A stretch of 64,000 bases of DNA from Phoronis australis (Eukaryota; Phoronida; Phoronidae), in contig NMRA01000395.1 of the NCBI GenBank assembly GCA_002633005.1, forward strand, positions 168,994 through 232,993, written 5' to 3'. Under the pieces are notes generated by a model. The model made no database searches. It had not been told where the DNA came from and saw only the letters and a list, made by a program, of their open reading frames with translations. Positions 10,580-23,870 of the stretch are shown in pieces. The position numbers were made by a program, and so were the translations under genes. Each line of letters begins with the position of its first letter. Positions within the stretch are counted from its first letter, which is position 1.

Positions 10580-10785
10580 AAACAGAGAATGTGTTGAGAT
10601 GAGTGACAAATGAGAGACTGAATATGTGTAGCTACACGTGATTGGACTGAATTTTTGTAGCCCAAAGCAATTGGACTGTGAATATGCGTAGCCCCAGGCG
10701 ATTTGGCTGTGAATATGCATTGTCTCATGCAACTGGACTGTGAATATGTATATCCTCAGGTGATTGGACAGTGAATAGTTTACAT
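10580..10785. repeat. Diverged minisatellite, about 38 bp, five units
   Basis: Units resemble TGAATATGCGTAGCCCCAGG then CGATTTGGACTG. They are variable in sequence and slightly in length. Confidence 0.8.
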
Positions 10786-11139
10786 GAGTCAACTAATGGG
10801 TGTCAGGGCTACTTTCGGTGTTATGTGTTTCCTTAAATTTCAGTGCTGGCACAATATATGTTGTACTGTTTTCTGTAACAGAATACCAAAGTTTACTTTT
10901 GTAAATTTGTTCATTAGTGTGGATCATAAATAGCATAATTGCAAGAACATACACTTGTCTATTGTGTATTCCTGAACTTACTCATTAAGGCTTGTTGTAA
11001 GATGAATTAACTCAAATTGTTATTGTGTGGTAACACTTGATTTTTAATTTGCCAATAATGTGATTTGACTACCACTGTATAGAGCCCTCTCATGTCAAGG
11101 CATGGAAAGGTGTTGTTTTTGCTCTTGAAACTGTGATTT
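10786..11139. other. No recognised feature
   Basis: AT-rich sequence between a minisatellite and a repeat element; nothing supportable was seen. Confidence 0.5.
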
Positions 11140-12430
11140 TCATGCGCCCACATGTATATATGTTTGCATATATTACAGTGGTCTCCAGCTCAGGGGCACC
11201 TGCTGCTGTATCTCCCAAACCCTTTGCATGGTCTTCATAAAAGTTGGCAGATGTGTTCCAATAAGGCTGAGAACAACTGACATGGACATTTGGATAGATC
11301 CAACTCTGTTGTGCCCCCTAGATGCAAGTTTCAGTTTTTGCGGTTTCCATTTTATCTTCCAAATTTCTTGCTGGATTTTAATGGAATTTGAAAGATTTGT
11401 TCCTATCAAGGAGACAAGCTGCCCATCAATTTTTGGGACACGGCCACAACTGCTGCACCTCCTAGTGGCAGTTTTAGTATTTTATAGTCCATTTTATGTT
11501 TGTCTCTGGGTCTGAAGGATCCTTATGTTGCTACTGATTAGAGTGTGGCTGAGCTTAATATCCGGAGGGATTTAGTATCCTTATGCCCCCTAGTGGCAGT
11601 TTTATTTTATGTGCCTGCCTCAATATCAACCAAATCCTAAAGTTGCAAATTCTGTGACCTGCTGACTCACTGGGCAATAATTCAAGGTTTGATAAATGTG
11701 ATACCTTTTTAAACCTGAGACTCTTTTTAGTTAAGTATTGAACAGTAACAGGTAAACCACAGTGATATGTCCCTTAAGGGATTGTCATTTAATTTGGTAG
11801 GTGTGTACCTGTGAACAGTGGTGTGCCATGGTTGACCTAAGTTGGCTCTGGCTACTGCTGTGCCCCTTGTAGCAATTTCCATTTTCGCTTCTGTGAGTAT
11901 TGAGTCCCCTAGTGGAACCTCATGAATTGTGACCATGTCTTTCTTTAAAGAAGGTAACATGACACTGGCATGTTGTGTGACCCCTACAGGCAATTTTCAA
12001 ATTTAAATGAATATTTTTGGTGTCTCCTTTTTGTCTGCCCAATGGTTAGAAGAATCATTGCGAAATTTGCCCATAGATACTGTTTCAGTTTATTCTAGTT
12101 CTTGCAGTTGACTGGATTTTTACCAAGTTTGATGAATGGTCTTCATGAAATGCGTCAGGCATTTTTTTTATCCAGGAGAGATCAACCTTTGCTAGTTTTT
12201 TGACAACTCCAACTTCTGCATTGCCCCCTATTTGTAATTTTGTTACTGTAGTATTCACTCATGGTATCTACTTCTCCATCTGTCAAACCTCTTGAAGAAT
12301 CATCATGGCAAATGAGTTCCTATTAAGGTGACCAGGACTTATTGGATGTACCTGGCTGCTGTTGTACCTCCTGTAATGGTAATGTTATGTGGCTGTGCAT
12401 CAATATGGATATCTATTAGAATTACATTTG
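11140..12430. mobile_element. GCGCCCAC-ended repeat element, copy 2
   Basis: It begins CATGCGCCCACATGTATATAT at about 11141 and repeats the module GTATCTCCCAAACC…CTTCATAAAAGTTGGCAGATG, with module ends containing CCCCTAGTGGC-type sequence at about 11306, 11456, 11583 and 11902. The modules decay towards 12400 and the right hairpin end is not clear. The sequence is more diverged than copies 1 and 4. Confidence 0.65.
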
Positions 12431-12696
12431 CCAATGTTCGGATGACTAACCTACTCCCTTAGACTGAATGTTAAGTTCATAAAGGTTGCTCACTCTAGTG
12501 TGTGGAAGTACCATTTTTAGTGTACATAATGGGCTTAAGTTAATTATCAGTGTTGCTGTTGTTATAAAGTATTTGTTGCTTTGTTTTGTAATACTTGAAT
12601 TTATGGTGAATATGTGTGGTTGGAGCAGTCGCTCAGTTTTGTTGGAGTGGAAGCTGGGTTCCTTTTGCCACATAGAGGTTCAGTCTCCTGGTTATC

Positions 12697-12885
12697 TCAG
12701 GTCTGTTCATCTAAGAACAAGTCTTCATATATAAACAAGTCGTGAGGTACGGACTCTGGAGGTTTCTGACGTCTGTTATCTATGAACAATTCTTTATCTG
12801 TGAACAAGTCATGGGTACAGACCCGGGAGGTATCTGAGGTCTGTTTATCTATGAACAAGTAGTGAGTTACGCACTCGAGGGTGGG
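12697..12885. repeat. Tandem repeat, about 70-75 bp, 2.5 to 3 units
   Basis: Units contain GTCTGTTATCTATGAACAA, AACAAGTCRTGAGGTACGGA and CTCTGGAGGTTTCTGA with substitutions. Short open frames over it on both strands follow from the repeat and are not genes. Confidence 0.8.
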
Positions 12886-14875
12886 TATTTGGGGTCTGTG
12901 CAGTTGAGTCTTGCCTTGACCAATAGCGACTTGTGTCAGGTATTCCCTTCTCGTGTTGCACGTTTCCACAATTTTTCACTGGCTGGTCATGGAGTACATC
13001 ATTGTGGTGTGCTCCTTCTTCAGTGTGTATCTGCATACTTACGCATTTGGTTGCTCAGATAGCGTCACGGCGCCAGGAGACCTGTGTATGTACCATCAAT
13101 GTGGGGACGACATAGCCACACAGACATCAGTTGATATTTATACATGTATTTAAGATTTTGTAAATTAATGTAAATATAGAATGAAGTGTGATATACTGTT
13201 AGTAGATTATCGAATATTAGGTGCAATCTTATTGGGCTATTTTCTGCCCTTGGGATAGTGCTGCTTAGTGGCGTTTGAGCCCACCGCAAAAATACTCTGC
13301 CTAATTTGCTGGGTAGGCGGTGTATTCTCATCCATGTTTGACATGCTGTAGTCGGACACGTGACAGGGTAATCAAAGATTCACAAGTACGAAGTATTTCT
13401 TACAATTAGTTTCTTGAAATTACTAACTTGGCGACTGTTTTCTCTTGTACTGGAACTTTACAGTCACCAATGCACTTCTTTTTTGAAGTTCTTTGGTTCT
13501 CCCAGTGATTGTTCCGAGCTATTTGGAAGCAATTCCTCTCCGCTCACTCAAGGTTAACTCCAACACAAACGTAGACTCCCATTTTCCTCGCGAACCTAGA
13601 ATGGTGAACATAAGTGGCGCTGATTCTCTTGATGCATTTATAGAAACACGCAGTTTCAGTCGGTCTTAGTCATGCTGTTGAGTTTCCCGCCTTGGATTTG
13701 TCAAAACTAAGTTGCGGCGGGTTAAGAGATGTGCTTCGTTATTTCGAGTCATGGCCCACGTTTTGATGCCTTGTGTTGGACAGATTGTCAATGTCTTACT
13801 TAATATTCTATGCAGTTTGGACTGATCTCATAATGTCGCTGTAGTTCTTGTATTTTTGCAGTAGAATTTGACAAATAAATGATTTTATTGAAAACGGCAT
13901 TCCTGGTTTCAGCAGGTAGGTTGCATTTTTATAATTTGACAGCCTGTATAACGACAAGTGGTTCAAGTCGCAGGTGTGCGTAGTGATTTACTGGTCTCAA
14001 ATCGTCGAAGTTTTCTTAACAAAGTGTGTATAGTGTTATGATAATGTCCGCACATGATCTCTATAATTGTATGGTCGACAGGTTGGACAATAAATTCACT
14101 ATCTATTTTGACTTTTTCTTCATTTAGAGCTTCAAATTTGCAATTTCAACCAAGACTTCTGCTTGGATTTGAAAGTTTTTAAACTGTGCTCGGTTAGGGG
14201 TATCGCCAAATTCAACGCATGCATGTTTGCCAATCTCACTCGCTGTTCCAGCCCTCTGGGGACCTTGTTATGACCAACATGGAAGACGGAGAGGAAAGAG
14301 GACCGCTGTATCCCGCCTAACGATTAATATCTCTCGCTTTTTGACACACGACGAAATTGATCAACTACACTGATTTCTCCTTGCGACATAGTACTATTTT
14401 CCGGCACGTTCATCTAATTTTGCGGAACCCACAATTTCCCGTTCAACTAAAAAACCGAAGAAAGCCGTCGGGCATTATGGCACCCGTAATCTTCGGTTTT
14501 GACAAAAACGATGTGAAGTTTTTGCGTATTGTGGCGAACATGTCACCCGTTAGTATTGACGTTAGATTCGGGTGTCCGTTTTTTCATTTTCGAAAGTTGA
14601 CTACTTTGCAGCAGATGTCGTTCCAAATAACATCGTCTCTGTGTTATGAATACTATAATCTCCACTTTCTTTAGAAACTAACGATCATAAAAATGTGTTC
14701 CAATGTCTCTTGTTTACGGTGACGCACACTACATAGAGCTACATCAGTGTCACTAAGTTTCGCTTTGTGAATAAGTCAGTAATGCAAAGTCCTAACTACC
14801 GCACCTAAATACATAATGTAAAGTCCAAACTACCGCACCAAACAGGCTCGTAGGAAGGAAAAATTATGGGGGGGG
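12886..14875. other. Unassigned region
   Basis: No exon or element was recognised. An AATAAA at 13874-13879 (GACAAATAAATGATTTT) is a possible polyadenylation site, but no coding region can be linked to it. A GC-richer stretch at 13500-13760 and 14160-14330 has no convincing open frame. Confidence 0.4.
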
Positions 14876-15017
14876 NNNNNNNNNNNNNNNNNNNNNNNNN
14901 NNNNNNNNNNNNNNNNNNNNNNNNNNNNNNNNNNNNNNNNNNNNNNNNNNNNNNNNNNNNNNNNNNNNNNNNNNNNNNNNNNNNNNNNNNNNNNNNNNNN
15001 NNNNNNNNNNNNNNNNN
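14876..15017. other. Assembly gap (142 N)
   Basis: 142 undetermined bases, preceded by a G-run (ATTATGGGGGGG). Open frames crossing it are meaningless. Confidence 0.99.
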
Positions 15018-15053
15018 ATCCGCCCCTGGGACAATCGGGGAGGAAACCATCAT

Positions 15054-15189
15054 GAGTTGAGTAACTGTGAGCCAACGAGTTGAGTAACCGTGAACCAACA
15101 CGGAGAGTAAGAATGGGCCTAGGACCAGTACACGGAGAGTAAGAATGGGCCTAGGACCAGTACACGGAGAGTAAGAATGGGCCTAGGAC
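15054..15189. repeat. Two short tandem repeats next to the gap (22 bp and 32 bp)
   Basis: Two copies of a 22-base unit (GAGTTGAGTAACYGTGARCC) are followed by three near-perfect copies of a 32-base unit starting ACACGGAGAGTAAGAATGGG at 15098, 15130 and 15162. Confidence 0.9.
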
Positions 15190-17488
15190 TGACCGGTATA
15201 GCGAGGAGCTTCCTCAAGTAGCTATAGCTGAGATCTAACAGTGTGAAAATACGAAATTCCCGATGAACTAAAGCTAGTTAGTGGTCAGCTCAACTGTTCA
15301 TTCACTTGAGACAGGCAGCTCGTACCGGCCGTCGTTTTATTACGATCCAGTTTCGGGAAACTTTATTTTATTATGGTCATTCTTTGAAGTTTTTTTAAGG
15401 TGAGGTGCCGAAGTCCCTGGTATAGTGCCTTTGGGGCTGTTTCAAAATGCTTAGTTGAAACACCGACGACCGGTAGTCCAGTTTCTGGTAGCTGGGGAAA
15501 CGGTCGATAGTTTGTCCCAAAAATGCTCAAATTCAGTTCCCGTGGATCACTGAGATTCTGCGCGGGCCAACTGCATAGTTCCATCTCATTTTTAACGTTG
15601 GTACGGCGTCAGTCATGACGTGCACGCGAATAAGGACAAGCAATCAATTCAGTTTTGAAGAACAAAAATTCATTGCTTTATACTATTGGAAACTAAAAAC
15701 ACCAAGGAATTGCAAAGACAACCTTTCCAAGCAATGAGTTTAATTTTATATATTTAGGGCTGCATTTAAATTCACTGAAACATCAATTCTTACAAGATTA
15801 GATTCTATTTATAAAAAATCATCTATGAATCTATCGATTTTCGTACACATACAAACAAGTAAATCAGAAACCAACGAATTTATTTATCAAAACAGAATGT
15901 TATGCGCAGTTTCCGCATGCCTGCTTGCAGACTTTTGTCGGGTAACCAGGGCAATATGAGAGATGAGGCATTCGTATTGGGGTGCATTTTTGCTCATTTC
16001 AGAGGTACCTATAACGGTTCACGAGGTAAACTTGAACTCCACTGACAAAAAACGCTCAAATCTTTGTTTATGATTGCGAGAGTTCTTTGAGTACCCCCTT
16101 TCAACATTACAAATAGTATCCTACACTGTAGTGTTTTTCACATGTTAGAATTCCTTACAAACAACTCATAGTAACCATCTTCAAAAGAGATACCGGTACT
16201 ATTCTTGTGATACTATGGGAAATAACATTATTTTATAACTAACCACCGCAAACAGTCCTTTCGTGTAATTCACAAATAGTGGTCTTCACGTTCTTCAAAA
16301 TTCTACCCTTTCGAAGGGGATAATCCTACTGTATTTTTCACATTTTTGCCGGGTTGTTAGGGTCGATTGGCTGGGCTGTACACTAATGTTTTGTATTTTT
16401 TTGGTGAATTTGGAATTTCAACTTCCATCGTGACTACTTAGCTGTGTCGAATTTACATGTATAGAGGGACGAAAGGACATTTCCCCCGAACTGCTCCACC
16501 GAGAGAGGGTACCTTCTGAAATGCGACACCTTAAGATGAAAGGCTAAACATCATTAAGCTTGGAAAAAAGAGTGACAGTGCATTCCGCTGTCGTGTGTTC
16601 CCAAAACGATACAGGAAGTGACCTCCTTCATTATGAAAGCCGCTTGCACGATTTCACAAAAATAGGAAAATAGATGTAATCCATTCCAACATCGTGCCCT
16701 TTCTCCGTGAGCGGTCCCTCAAGAATTTGTCAATAAAAACAAAAAGGGTGACCACTTCAATGTCATCAATGGCCTTTTTCAAGGGCGGGGCCCTTCAATA
16801 CGAAAATATTTATATTTCCATATGTCAGGAAATGCGCAGCAATTGATGTTATCTGTCAGGTCATCAAATTTTCTTAAGTAATATATAGTTTCGAGAAAAA
16901 ATAAAGTGAAAGTTGCCTCCGTTATCCCTGTCCAGAGAGGGGCAGATGGAAAAATAGTTTTGCATTCGTAAAATTGACTTATTGAATTTAAAAATCCAGT
17001 AAATTAGTATGCTCCGCAAAAGCTTCGTTTTACAAATTTTCTCAATTTTTCGATATATAGGTATGATTGATTTCGTGCATGTTTTCAAGTGCGTTTAGAC
17101 GACCTGTGCTGCAAAAGCGGAGACCCTAACGACAATGTCCTGGCTAGGGTCTTCAAAAGGTAAACCATGCACTGTTGCAGATCGAGTTGTTAAATATTCT
17201 CGTGAATTTTCTCTCTTATTCGTATTTCGCAGTCTTTCTTTTTTCGTCTGTCCCCGGCCCCACGCCCATGTCGGTTGCCACGTTTTAACCGTGACACTTG
17301 AAAATTTTTGGGGGGCCCATGTCAAAGTCAACAAAGTGGTTGGATACAGGGCAGTGTGAAAACTGGCATTTTAAAATATGTCGATTCATTCTTGACGATG
17401 TAGACTGTCATTTCGTTTCGCGAGGCGGGAAGTTGTTGATGTTGAGTGTAGGTCTATGGAGACAACTCCGCTAACACAAAGGCGGACA
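15190..17488. other. Unassigned region
   Basis: No gene was recognised. On the minus strand 15363-15584 is open for 73 residues with a protein-like composition, but no family, splice site or start supports it. The segments 16100-16160 and 16270-16345 share a loose motif (CCTAC…TGTATTTTTCACAT). The rest shows nothing supportable. Confidence 0.4.
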
Positions 17489-17585
17489 TGCTTAAGGACG
17501 GGGGGCATGCAACTGGGACCGCCCCCTGCCTTGGCTGCCGTAAAAAATTAAGCCGACACCAGGTTTGACAATGCCTGTGTGGAGT

Positions 17586-17621
<36 letters not shown>

Positions 17622-17725
17622 TTTTTTTTTTGGGGGGGGGGCAAGGTGAAGTTCCTCCGTACCGCTCTGCTAAAAACCATGAAGCCTGAGGTCCGGGTGG
17701 ACTGATCCGGACGGCCGCACATAGG
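17489..17725. repeat. GC-rich imperfect repeat with a (GT)n microsatellite
   Basis: 17590-17620 is an uninterrupted GT run of about 15 units, followed by T and G runs. The flanks contain two weakly similar GC-rich segments. It looks like an old repeat split by the microsatellite. Confidence 0.6.
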
Positions 17726-18463
17726 CGGTGCAGTTCAGTGGTACTGTGAAACAAGCGTCGCATCAATGACGTTTAATTGGTCTCACTGAAAAAATCTTTT
17801 AACGATAGTAGCCCACTTGTTGTTTAAGTCAGGGCTGATTTTAATGACTTTTCCCGCATTTTCACGGAAGGAATGCGCCGGATCATGACTTATTGACTAC
17901 CGGTCTGGCGGCCACTCACAACATTTCAATACAAAGTGAAAAAATAATTCAGACACTGCCTTCGTTCGCAGAACTATACACCTAATCGGATTGCTGGGGC
18001 GGCAACGGAAGTCCAGTCATTTTCGATAGTGACCTCTGCTTTTCAAAGGTCTCTATCTCCTACTCGTCAGAGGGCGGTGCTTAATTTACCGTGCTTCCTG
18101 GTTCGTTCGGAACGACAGAGACGTTAAGTTTAGGAAGAAGCAAATAAAAGTTATTAAATCTTGTGGTGAGTACATTTGCACAGTAAGATGAGAATATTGG
18201 TTGCGCAGAGTACCTCTACGTATACATAATAGGTATCTGTTATAAAAAGAACGAGAGATACTCGACGTTTCATTTCGCATGCAATCTCATGCTGGACACA
18301 TGTTACGTTACTAGTAGTAGTGCTCTAGTGCTCCACAAGACATGAAGGACCTAGTACTCCTAGTAGGCAGTTACAGCACCCTGTACCAGGCTGTAGGCCT
18401 AATGCCGCAGGCATACTGGGGCGATGACTCCAACCCCCCAAAAACTTAAAACACTTAACGACT
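17726..18463. other. No recognised feature
   Basis: Nothing supportable on either strand, apart from short CTAGTAGTAG-like repetition at 18309-18368. Confidence 0.4.
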
Positions 18464-18681
18464 TGTCAGATATAATGGACCCTGATCTACAGAACCAGTT
18501 TCATCCACCATGGGTCCGTTATTGTTGCCTGGTTCTCTGTATCGGTATGCATTAATTATATCCGACGGCACTGGTCGGATATAGCGGTCCCTGCTTTTAA
18601 CAACCAGGCAATCACTGAATTATGAGCTGGTTATTCAGTGGATGAAACTGGTTCTCAAAATCAGGGACTGCTTTATCTGAC
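18464..18681. mobile_element. Small palindromic MITE-like element
   Basis: The left arm GTCAGATATAATGGACCCTG continues to CAGAACCAGTTTCATCCAC. It is matched in inverse by the right arm, which reads GTGGATGAAACTGGTTCTC and on to ATCTGAC. The arms are about 45 bases with few mismatches. A second inverted pair (TTGCCTGGTT / AACCAGGCAA) lies inside. At 218 bases with no coding capacity it is a typical foldback MITE. Confidence 0.8.
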
Positions 18682-20204
18682 CAGTGCCATATCACGCTGG
18701 TGCCGAAAAGGGCACTTAGTTACTGGTTTAAAAATGCAGTGAAATAAATTTAATACATACCATGACTGTCTCTGGAGACAAGGTTGTCAACATAATGTGG
18801 GCTTCACTCAAGCTTCCCTCACCAGGTGCCATTTTGAGGAAGTTACACGAAGTCACCCCTGTTGATGAACAAAAGCCCAAGGGACACAAATCTTACAAAT
18901 TCTGCTCCATACTACTTTTTGTAAGTGTGACATACCAGGTCGCATGCTTAGCTCAGTCTCTTGCACGACCTAACTCACATGACATCAACTGAAAATTGTG
19001 ATTACCACGTGCGGTGAAAAAAGTTGATGGGTACCAAGCAAGTGGAATTGTTGGAAGATATGTATAAAACCAGGAAAAATCACTGAAGAAAGTATTAGGC
19101 ACTTTTTAGTAGACAATTTTAAGTGTAAAATGTATTTTTGATGAGGTGAAAAGACACGTGTTTGGTGATTATATTTCGGCTACTGTCGGTTTGAAATACA
19201 CGGTTTGAGATGAGTGCAGAAACCGATGACATGGAATGTTGTCCTTTTATAGCCATCTGAGGGCTTCGTGTTGCCTAACATACTAGTAGACGGTCAGTCT
19301 GTCATTTAATCAAATCAGTCTCCTGTATCTAATCAAACCTAAGGCAGTCAGTGAGTGACGACTTGCATGTGAATTATTCAAGGTGTATTAACCTGATAGA
19401 AAATTTCTTGTACTTTATTATGATGTCCATATTTCATAAAATGAACCAAAATCAGAAGATAATTTTGTGTTTTTCTCGACTCACCTACAACGTCAGTTCC
19501 AGGCCATGGAAGCCAGTTCCAGATCATGCAATGTAAACAGTTCTAAAGATGCCCAAATGGTGGCACTCAACAGTATTTGTAGGCTTGGAGCTTAAAAAAA
19601 AACATGTCTTAGCAACTATAACTTTCTGTTTCAGTATTGCGGACTGGGCCACACATTTAAAAAACCTTACACAAAGTCCAACGAAATTGATTCCAAAGTT
19701 CAATTTTCCATTTTTTATGAGTACTACAAGTGCATCTTGGTACTTAAACAACTTTAGACAAACATACACCAAGTGAACAGTCTTCGTGCCTCAGCCAGCA
19801 GAATGGCACGCAATTGAACAGTCTTCTTGCCTCAGCCAGCAGAATGGCATGCAATTGCTAGAAGTTGAGAGAAATCTACTTCAGGCTCTCGATGATTTCC
19901 ACTTTCCTTGAGTTCTTTTTCCTACTTTTTCCTACATTTTATTGAAATCTACTTTTTCACTACATTTTCGTTAAGTTTCACAATGAGTAAATTTCATGAA
20001 TTAAACAAAGAAGCATGTAGTGGAAAAATATATAATCATGCTTACCACATCAGTTAGGTTTTTTAGATAGCACTTTGGTTAGCGGACACCAAGAACTGTG
20101 TTGTAAGAAAAATAATGTCACTGAAGTGAGGATTGCAGTTATATATCAGGTTTTAGGACACATATAAACAGCGATTTCCTATCAAGAGGATCAGAAGTAC
20201 ATTA
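18682..20204. other. Unassigned region with a 41-bp duplication
   Basis: No gene was recognised. A 41-base unit (TGAACAGTCTTCGTGCCTCA…) occurs twice in tandem at 19774-19855. Poly-T and CTACTTTTTC repetition lies at 19918-19970. Confidence 0.5.
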
Positions 20205-21728
20205 AAGTGACGCAATTTTTGGACTCTCAAAATAAATTCCAGTAGAACAAATCATTCTTGATTGAATGTTGCGGTACAAGATATTTGTGGTGACCGTATT
20301 TGCTGGACCTCGCTAAAAAACAAGACTTCAGGAGATTACGTGGTATTTGGAATGAGAGCACGCGACTTTGTATAGTTGTTTTGTAGTTGTTAGTGCATCC
20401 AGAGGCGCAAACACGAGAATTTCATGTGTACGTAAGAACACAAACTGAATACTTCATGAAATATTGACAAGTAATGCAAGCACATGACCCCACTAGCTTC
20501 CTTGGTGAGATTCTTGCATCTGCGATGTATACCAGAGAGTAACAGGGAATTGGTTAAGTGTAGTGAAGCGTGGTTGTTACATTAATTTTTGATCTGTGTT
20601 ATAGTACAAGGAAAGTATTTACACAACATAACACAAGGGGGGCAATGTCTCTCAACAATTGCGTGAGTACCGCGCGCTATTTGTTCAGCGGTTTGTACGG
20701 CTAAACACACAATGGTTTTCTTATGCCAATGAGCACTGCCAAGAAGACATTTGCAACTGCATACCGAAAAACAAAAAAATGTTTGAACTGTAACAGATTT
20801 TTATTGAAAAATTTTCATTTCAACACAAAATTTGCACTGAATGCTGTGTGAAGTCAGTAATGACTCATTCCTTACGACTTAAACTGTCACAAAATTGAGT
20901 TACAGTCATATCATTGGTAAGACAAGGTGAAAATTACAAAGCCTGTTATACCGATTCTCGGGTTCAAGCTTATAGAGTAGTGATCATCCATTGAACTCTT
21001 TAGCAGCATGAGAGTTGCCTCGATCTGTAATTAACGTTTCTAACATTTTCCTTGCCTGAAATTCGCAAGGCAGAAATCTGATATTTATCACATTGTCTAA
21101 AATTTGTGAACCATTGAAAAACTGTATAGAAAACTCCTTTTAGAAATATTTATTCTTTTCCCAAAATGGCGGGCTGTCCAAAAGTCATACGTCTTTAGCG
21201 TAAGCAAGCCCAGAATGGCTGCACAAAGCTTCCAATCACTGGACGGAGTGCAGATTAGTAGCAGCCAAACTTTTTGTCCGACTATAGTTAATCACACAGC
21301 AGAGCAGCATATAATCTCCTATGTACAACGCAGCCTCGGCCAGGTGCATGCTGTGCGCAACCTAGTTATCATGTGTGCTTTGTAACCAGCATTGCTTTGG
21401 CTTCATCTCATTCGTGCGATATTCGACTAGCAGACATTGCCTGAACAAAAAATATTTCTCATCGCATCATTGATAAAACCCGGACACGTCATCATGATTT
21501 TTTAGCCACAACGACATTTGTAAAAGACACAATAATTTGTCATGAAACGTTTTAAAAATTAAGAATATTCGTAAACATGCAAGTTGCTGTCAGGCATGCA
21601 AGTTCAAGGTCACAGCCGGAAGTTGAACAACATGCTCCAACTAAAAACAAATGATAGCAGAACACACTTCAGTTGCTGGGCTTGGAATTTTCCTCTAAGG
21701 ATATTCATGTTTTTGGTTTCAATTTCCT
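20205..21728. mobile_element. TACGGTAAAGTC-family element, left portion (composite copy)
   Basis: It starts AAAGTGACGCAATTTTTGGAC, a decayed form of the family end at 54709. It continues colinear with 62700-63880 (for example GACCTCGCTAAAAA at 20306). A segment at 20890-21200 duplicates the family's terminal part and ends in a decayed TACCGTA-like end (GTCTTTAGCG). The colinear match then resumes with AAGCAAGCCCAGAATGGCTG. The element is cut at about 21640-21730 by another repeat and appears to resume at 23140. Confidence 0.65.
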
Positions 21729-22975
21729 ATTATTACTCTGCGCGTGTAAGCGCAGAGTACTGTTGTTCCTGGGTTTTCTTCAATCTTATTCTTCTTATTA
21801 TTCTTCTTATTCTTCTTCCGACCAACTTTGAGGCTTAATAACTCCAAATTGGGTGCAGGTATGGTCTTTAAATTCAGCATATGACTTTTGACAGTATATA
21901 AATTTTGATTGGTTATATAATCATATTCCATATTGCATCGAAGAGGTCGTTTGGTGCAAAGGTCATATAATTTTCAAAATGCTACTCCTTCACTTTTAAA
22001 GCTATCTTTTTCAAATTCGGTGAGCAGTTATAAGTCAACATGACAATTTAAAAACTTACTTTTCTAAGTAATCGGGTCATCCAATCAGGTGAAATAGGTC
22101 AAAGGTCATTAGGTGCAAACTAAAATTTTGAGCTAGACACTTCAAATTGACAGGTCTGATTGCCACAGGTAAATCAAATCGGAATCCAAAGTTTCAGGTG
22201 ATTTAGTGCAAACATGGGGTCATTAGGTGCATTTTTCTTCTGAAAATTTGACCTTTTCATTCAGCAAGTATTCTGATGTGTCAACCGTTAGACAACTGTG
22301 ATTCTCAGCGTTAAACACATTTTCCATAAGCTTTGCAATAATTCTCCTAAAGATGCTTAAAATGCACCGGATAAGGTCAATTAGTGCAAAGGTCATGTAA
22401 CGTTCAACATGTTATATCTCTTACGTTTTTCAAGGAATTCTTTTCAATTTCAGCACACTGGTGTAAGTCAACATGCCAATTGAATACCCTACTTTACTTT
22501 GCAATAGGCCTAACCAATCAGAAAAAATAGGTCAAAGGTCATTAAGTGCAAACTAAAATTTTGAGCTAGAGACTTCAGAATTACGTATCTGTTTACTAAG
22601 TGCGATTGAGTTTGAATTCTAAATTTTCAGGTCATTTGGTGCACCCATGGGGTCATTAGGTGCATTTTTCCTCTGAAAGTTTGACCACTTGATTCATCTT
22701 GTATTCTGAAGTGCTTAAAGTAAAACATCTGTGATTATTAGCATTAACCACACTTTTAATCGAGTTAACAATTACTCCCTCATCAGGGCTCATAATGCAC
22801 CGGAAGAGGTCAATTAGTGGAAAGGTCATCAAAAAATTAATATGTAATTTCTCCTACAATTTTGAATTCCTTTTCATATTGGTAAACGGGTTGCTGTCAG
22901 TAACTTCCCATAATAATTCCAGTAATACGCACGCACAGAGTCCGTTATTGTCACGCCGTGACAATAATCTTTCTA
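21729..22975. mobile_element. Hairpin-ended repeat with diverged direct modules, inserted in the preceding element
   Basis: The left end carries a perfect hairpin ACTCTGCGC-GTGTAA-GCGCAGAGT (21735-21758), followed by a CTT/ATT-rich run. The interior has two diverged modules of about 430-460 bases plus a partial third, with shared phrases such as ATAGGTCAAAGGTCATTARG and AAACTAAAATTTTGAGCTAG. The right end carries a 23-base perfect palindrome (TTATTGTCACGCCGTGACAA…) at 22945-22967. No coding frame was seen. The architecture (end hairpin, T-rich run, modules) resembles the GCGCCCAC elements, but the sequences differ. Confidence 0.65.
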
Positions 22976-23139
22976 GTTTGATTTACTGTTTCTTCTTTGT
23001 TCATCTCTTTTTTGTCATCATTTTGACTTTATTCATGCAAAAAGCATTTGTTGCAGTTAAATTTCTATCAGATAACCCTATTTATTTCTAGAACGTTACA
23101 ACTCCTGGAAAACTTTCCTCCTTTTGTCATGGATCATTC

Positions 23140-23448
23140 CAAGCCCTGCAGTCACGATACAACGAAAAATAGCAGCATTTAGTTTATTTCCCGTTTTTAT
23201 TTCCATTACAAATTTTCCTTGTGTGGGACTTGGTGATTCTTTCCTTAGATAAATTGTGAAACACAAGATAACTGCAAGATAGACTGGGAAAATAATCAAG
23301 TTACGGTTGTATCATCGTTAAGAGAAGGTAAAAATTACGGTTTTCGGACCTTGTACGCATTTCGTGGACCATGGAAAACTTATTTTGGAAATAATTATTC
23401 TTGTCCCAAAATGGCGGGCCATCCGAAAATCACACAACTTTACCGTAC
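23140..23448. mobile_element. Right portion of a TACGGTAAAGTC-family element
   Basis: It is similar to 40-487 but lacks about 180 internal bases, and ends ATCACACAACTTTACCGTA at about 23430-23448. It is probably the right half of the element begun at 20205. Confidence 0.65.
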
Positions 23449-23870
23449 CATATGTGCGACATCATATTTATCTTATATAAACTAACTCTTTTTTGTCACC
23501 GCGATGTCGTTATAGTATCGTGTTACTATGTAGCGTTGTCTTGTACTCCTGTGAATGAAGTAGTTCTTTGGAATTTATTCTTCAATGTACATCCATTGTC
23601 TTGAACCTGGTGTCTTCATTATAGCCTCTAACCCGTCAAATATTACATCAGTTGTGCTTTGATTTGATGTTGTGACGTCAAATTTATGTTAAGCGTTTAT
23701 GTGTTGGTCAAGTAATAATTTTTTCAAGACAACAAAATCCTCAATATGGTCACCATCAGTGGGGCCATATCTGCTAAGTGTATCTAAGTGTACTTCCTTT
23801 CCTTCTGAGCTGGACTCATTTCATCTTCAGTTGCTCTTCTTGTGAAAATTTGTGAAAAACGTATTTTCAG
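23449..23870. other. No recognised feature
   Basis: Nothing supportable was seen. Confidence 0.4.

Noticed and set aside
14805-15101. Open frames crossing the N run
   Set aside because: They consist mostly of undetermined bases.
15363-15584. 73-residue minus frame with protein-like composition
   Set aside because: No homology recognised, no splice sites or neighbours; kept only as a remark.
17492-17722. 76-residue minus frame with a His-Thr run
   Set aside because: It is the translation of a GT microsatellite.
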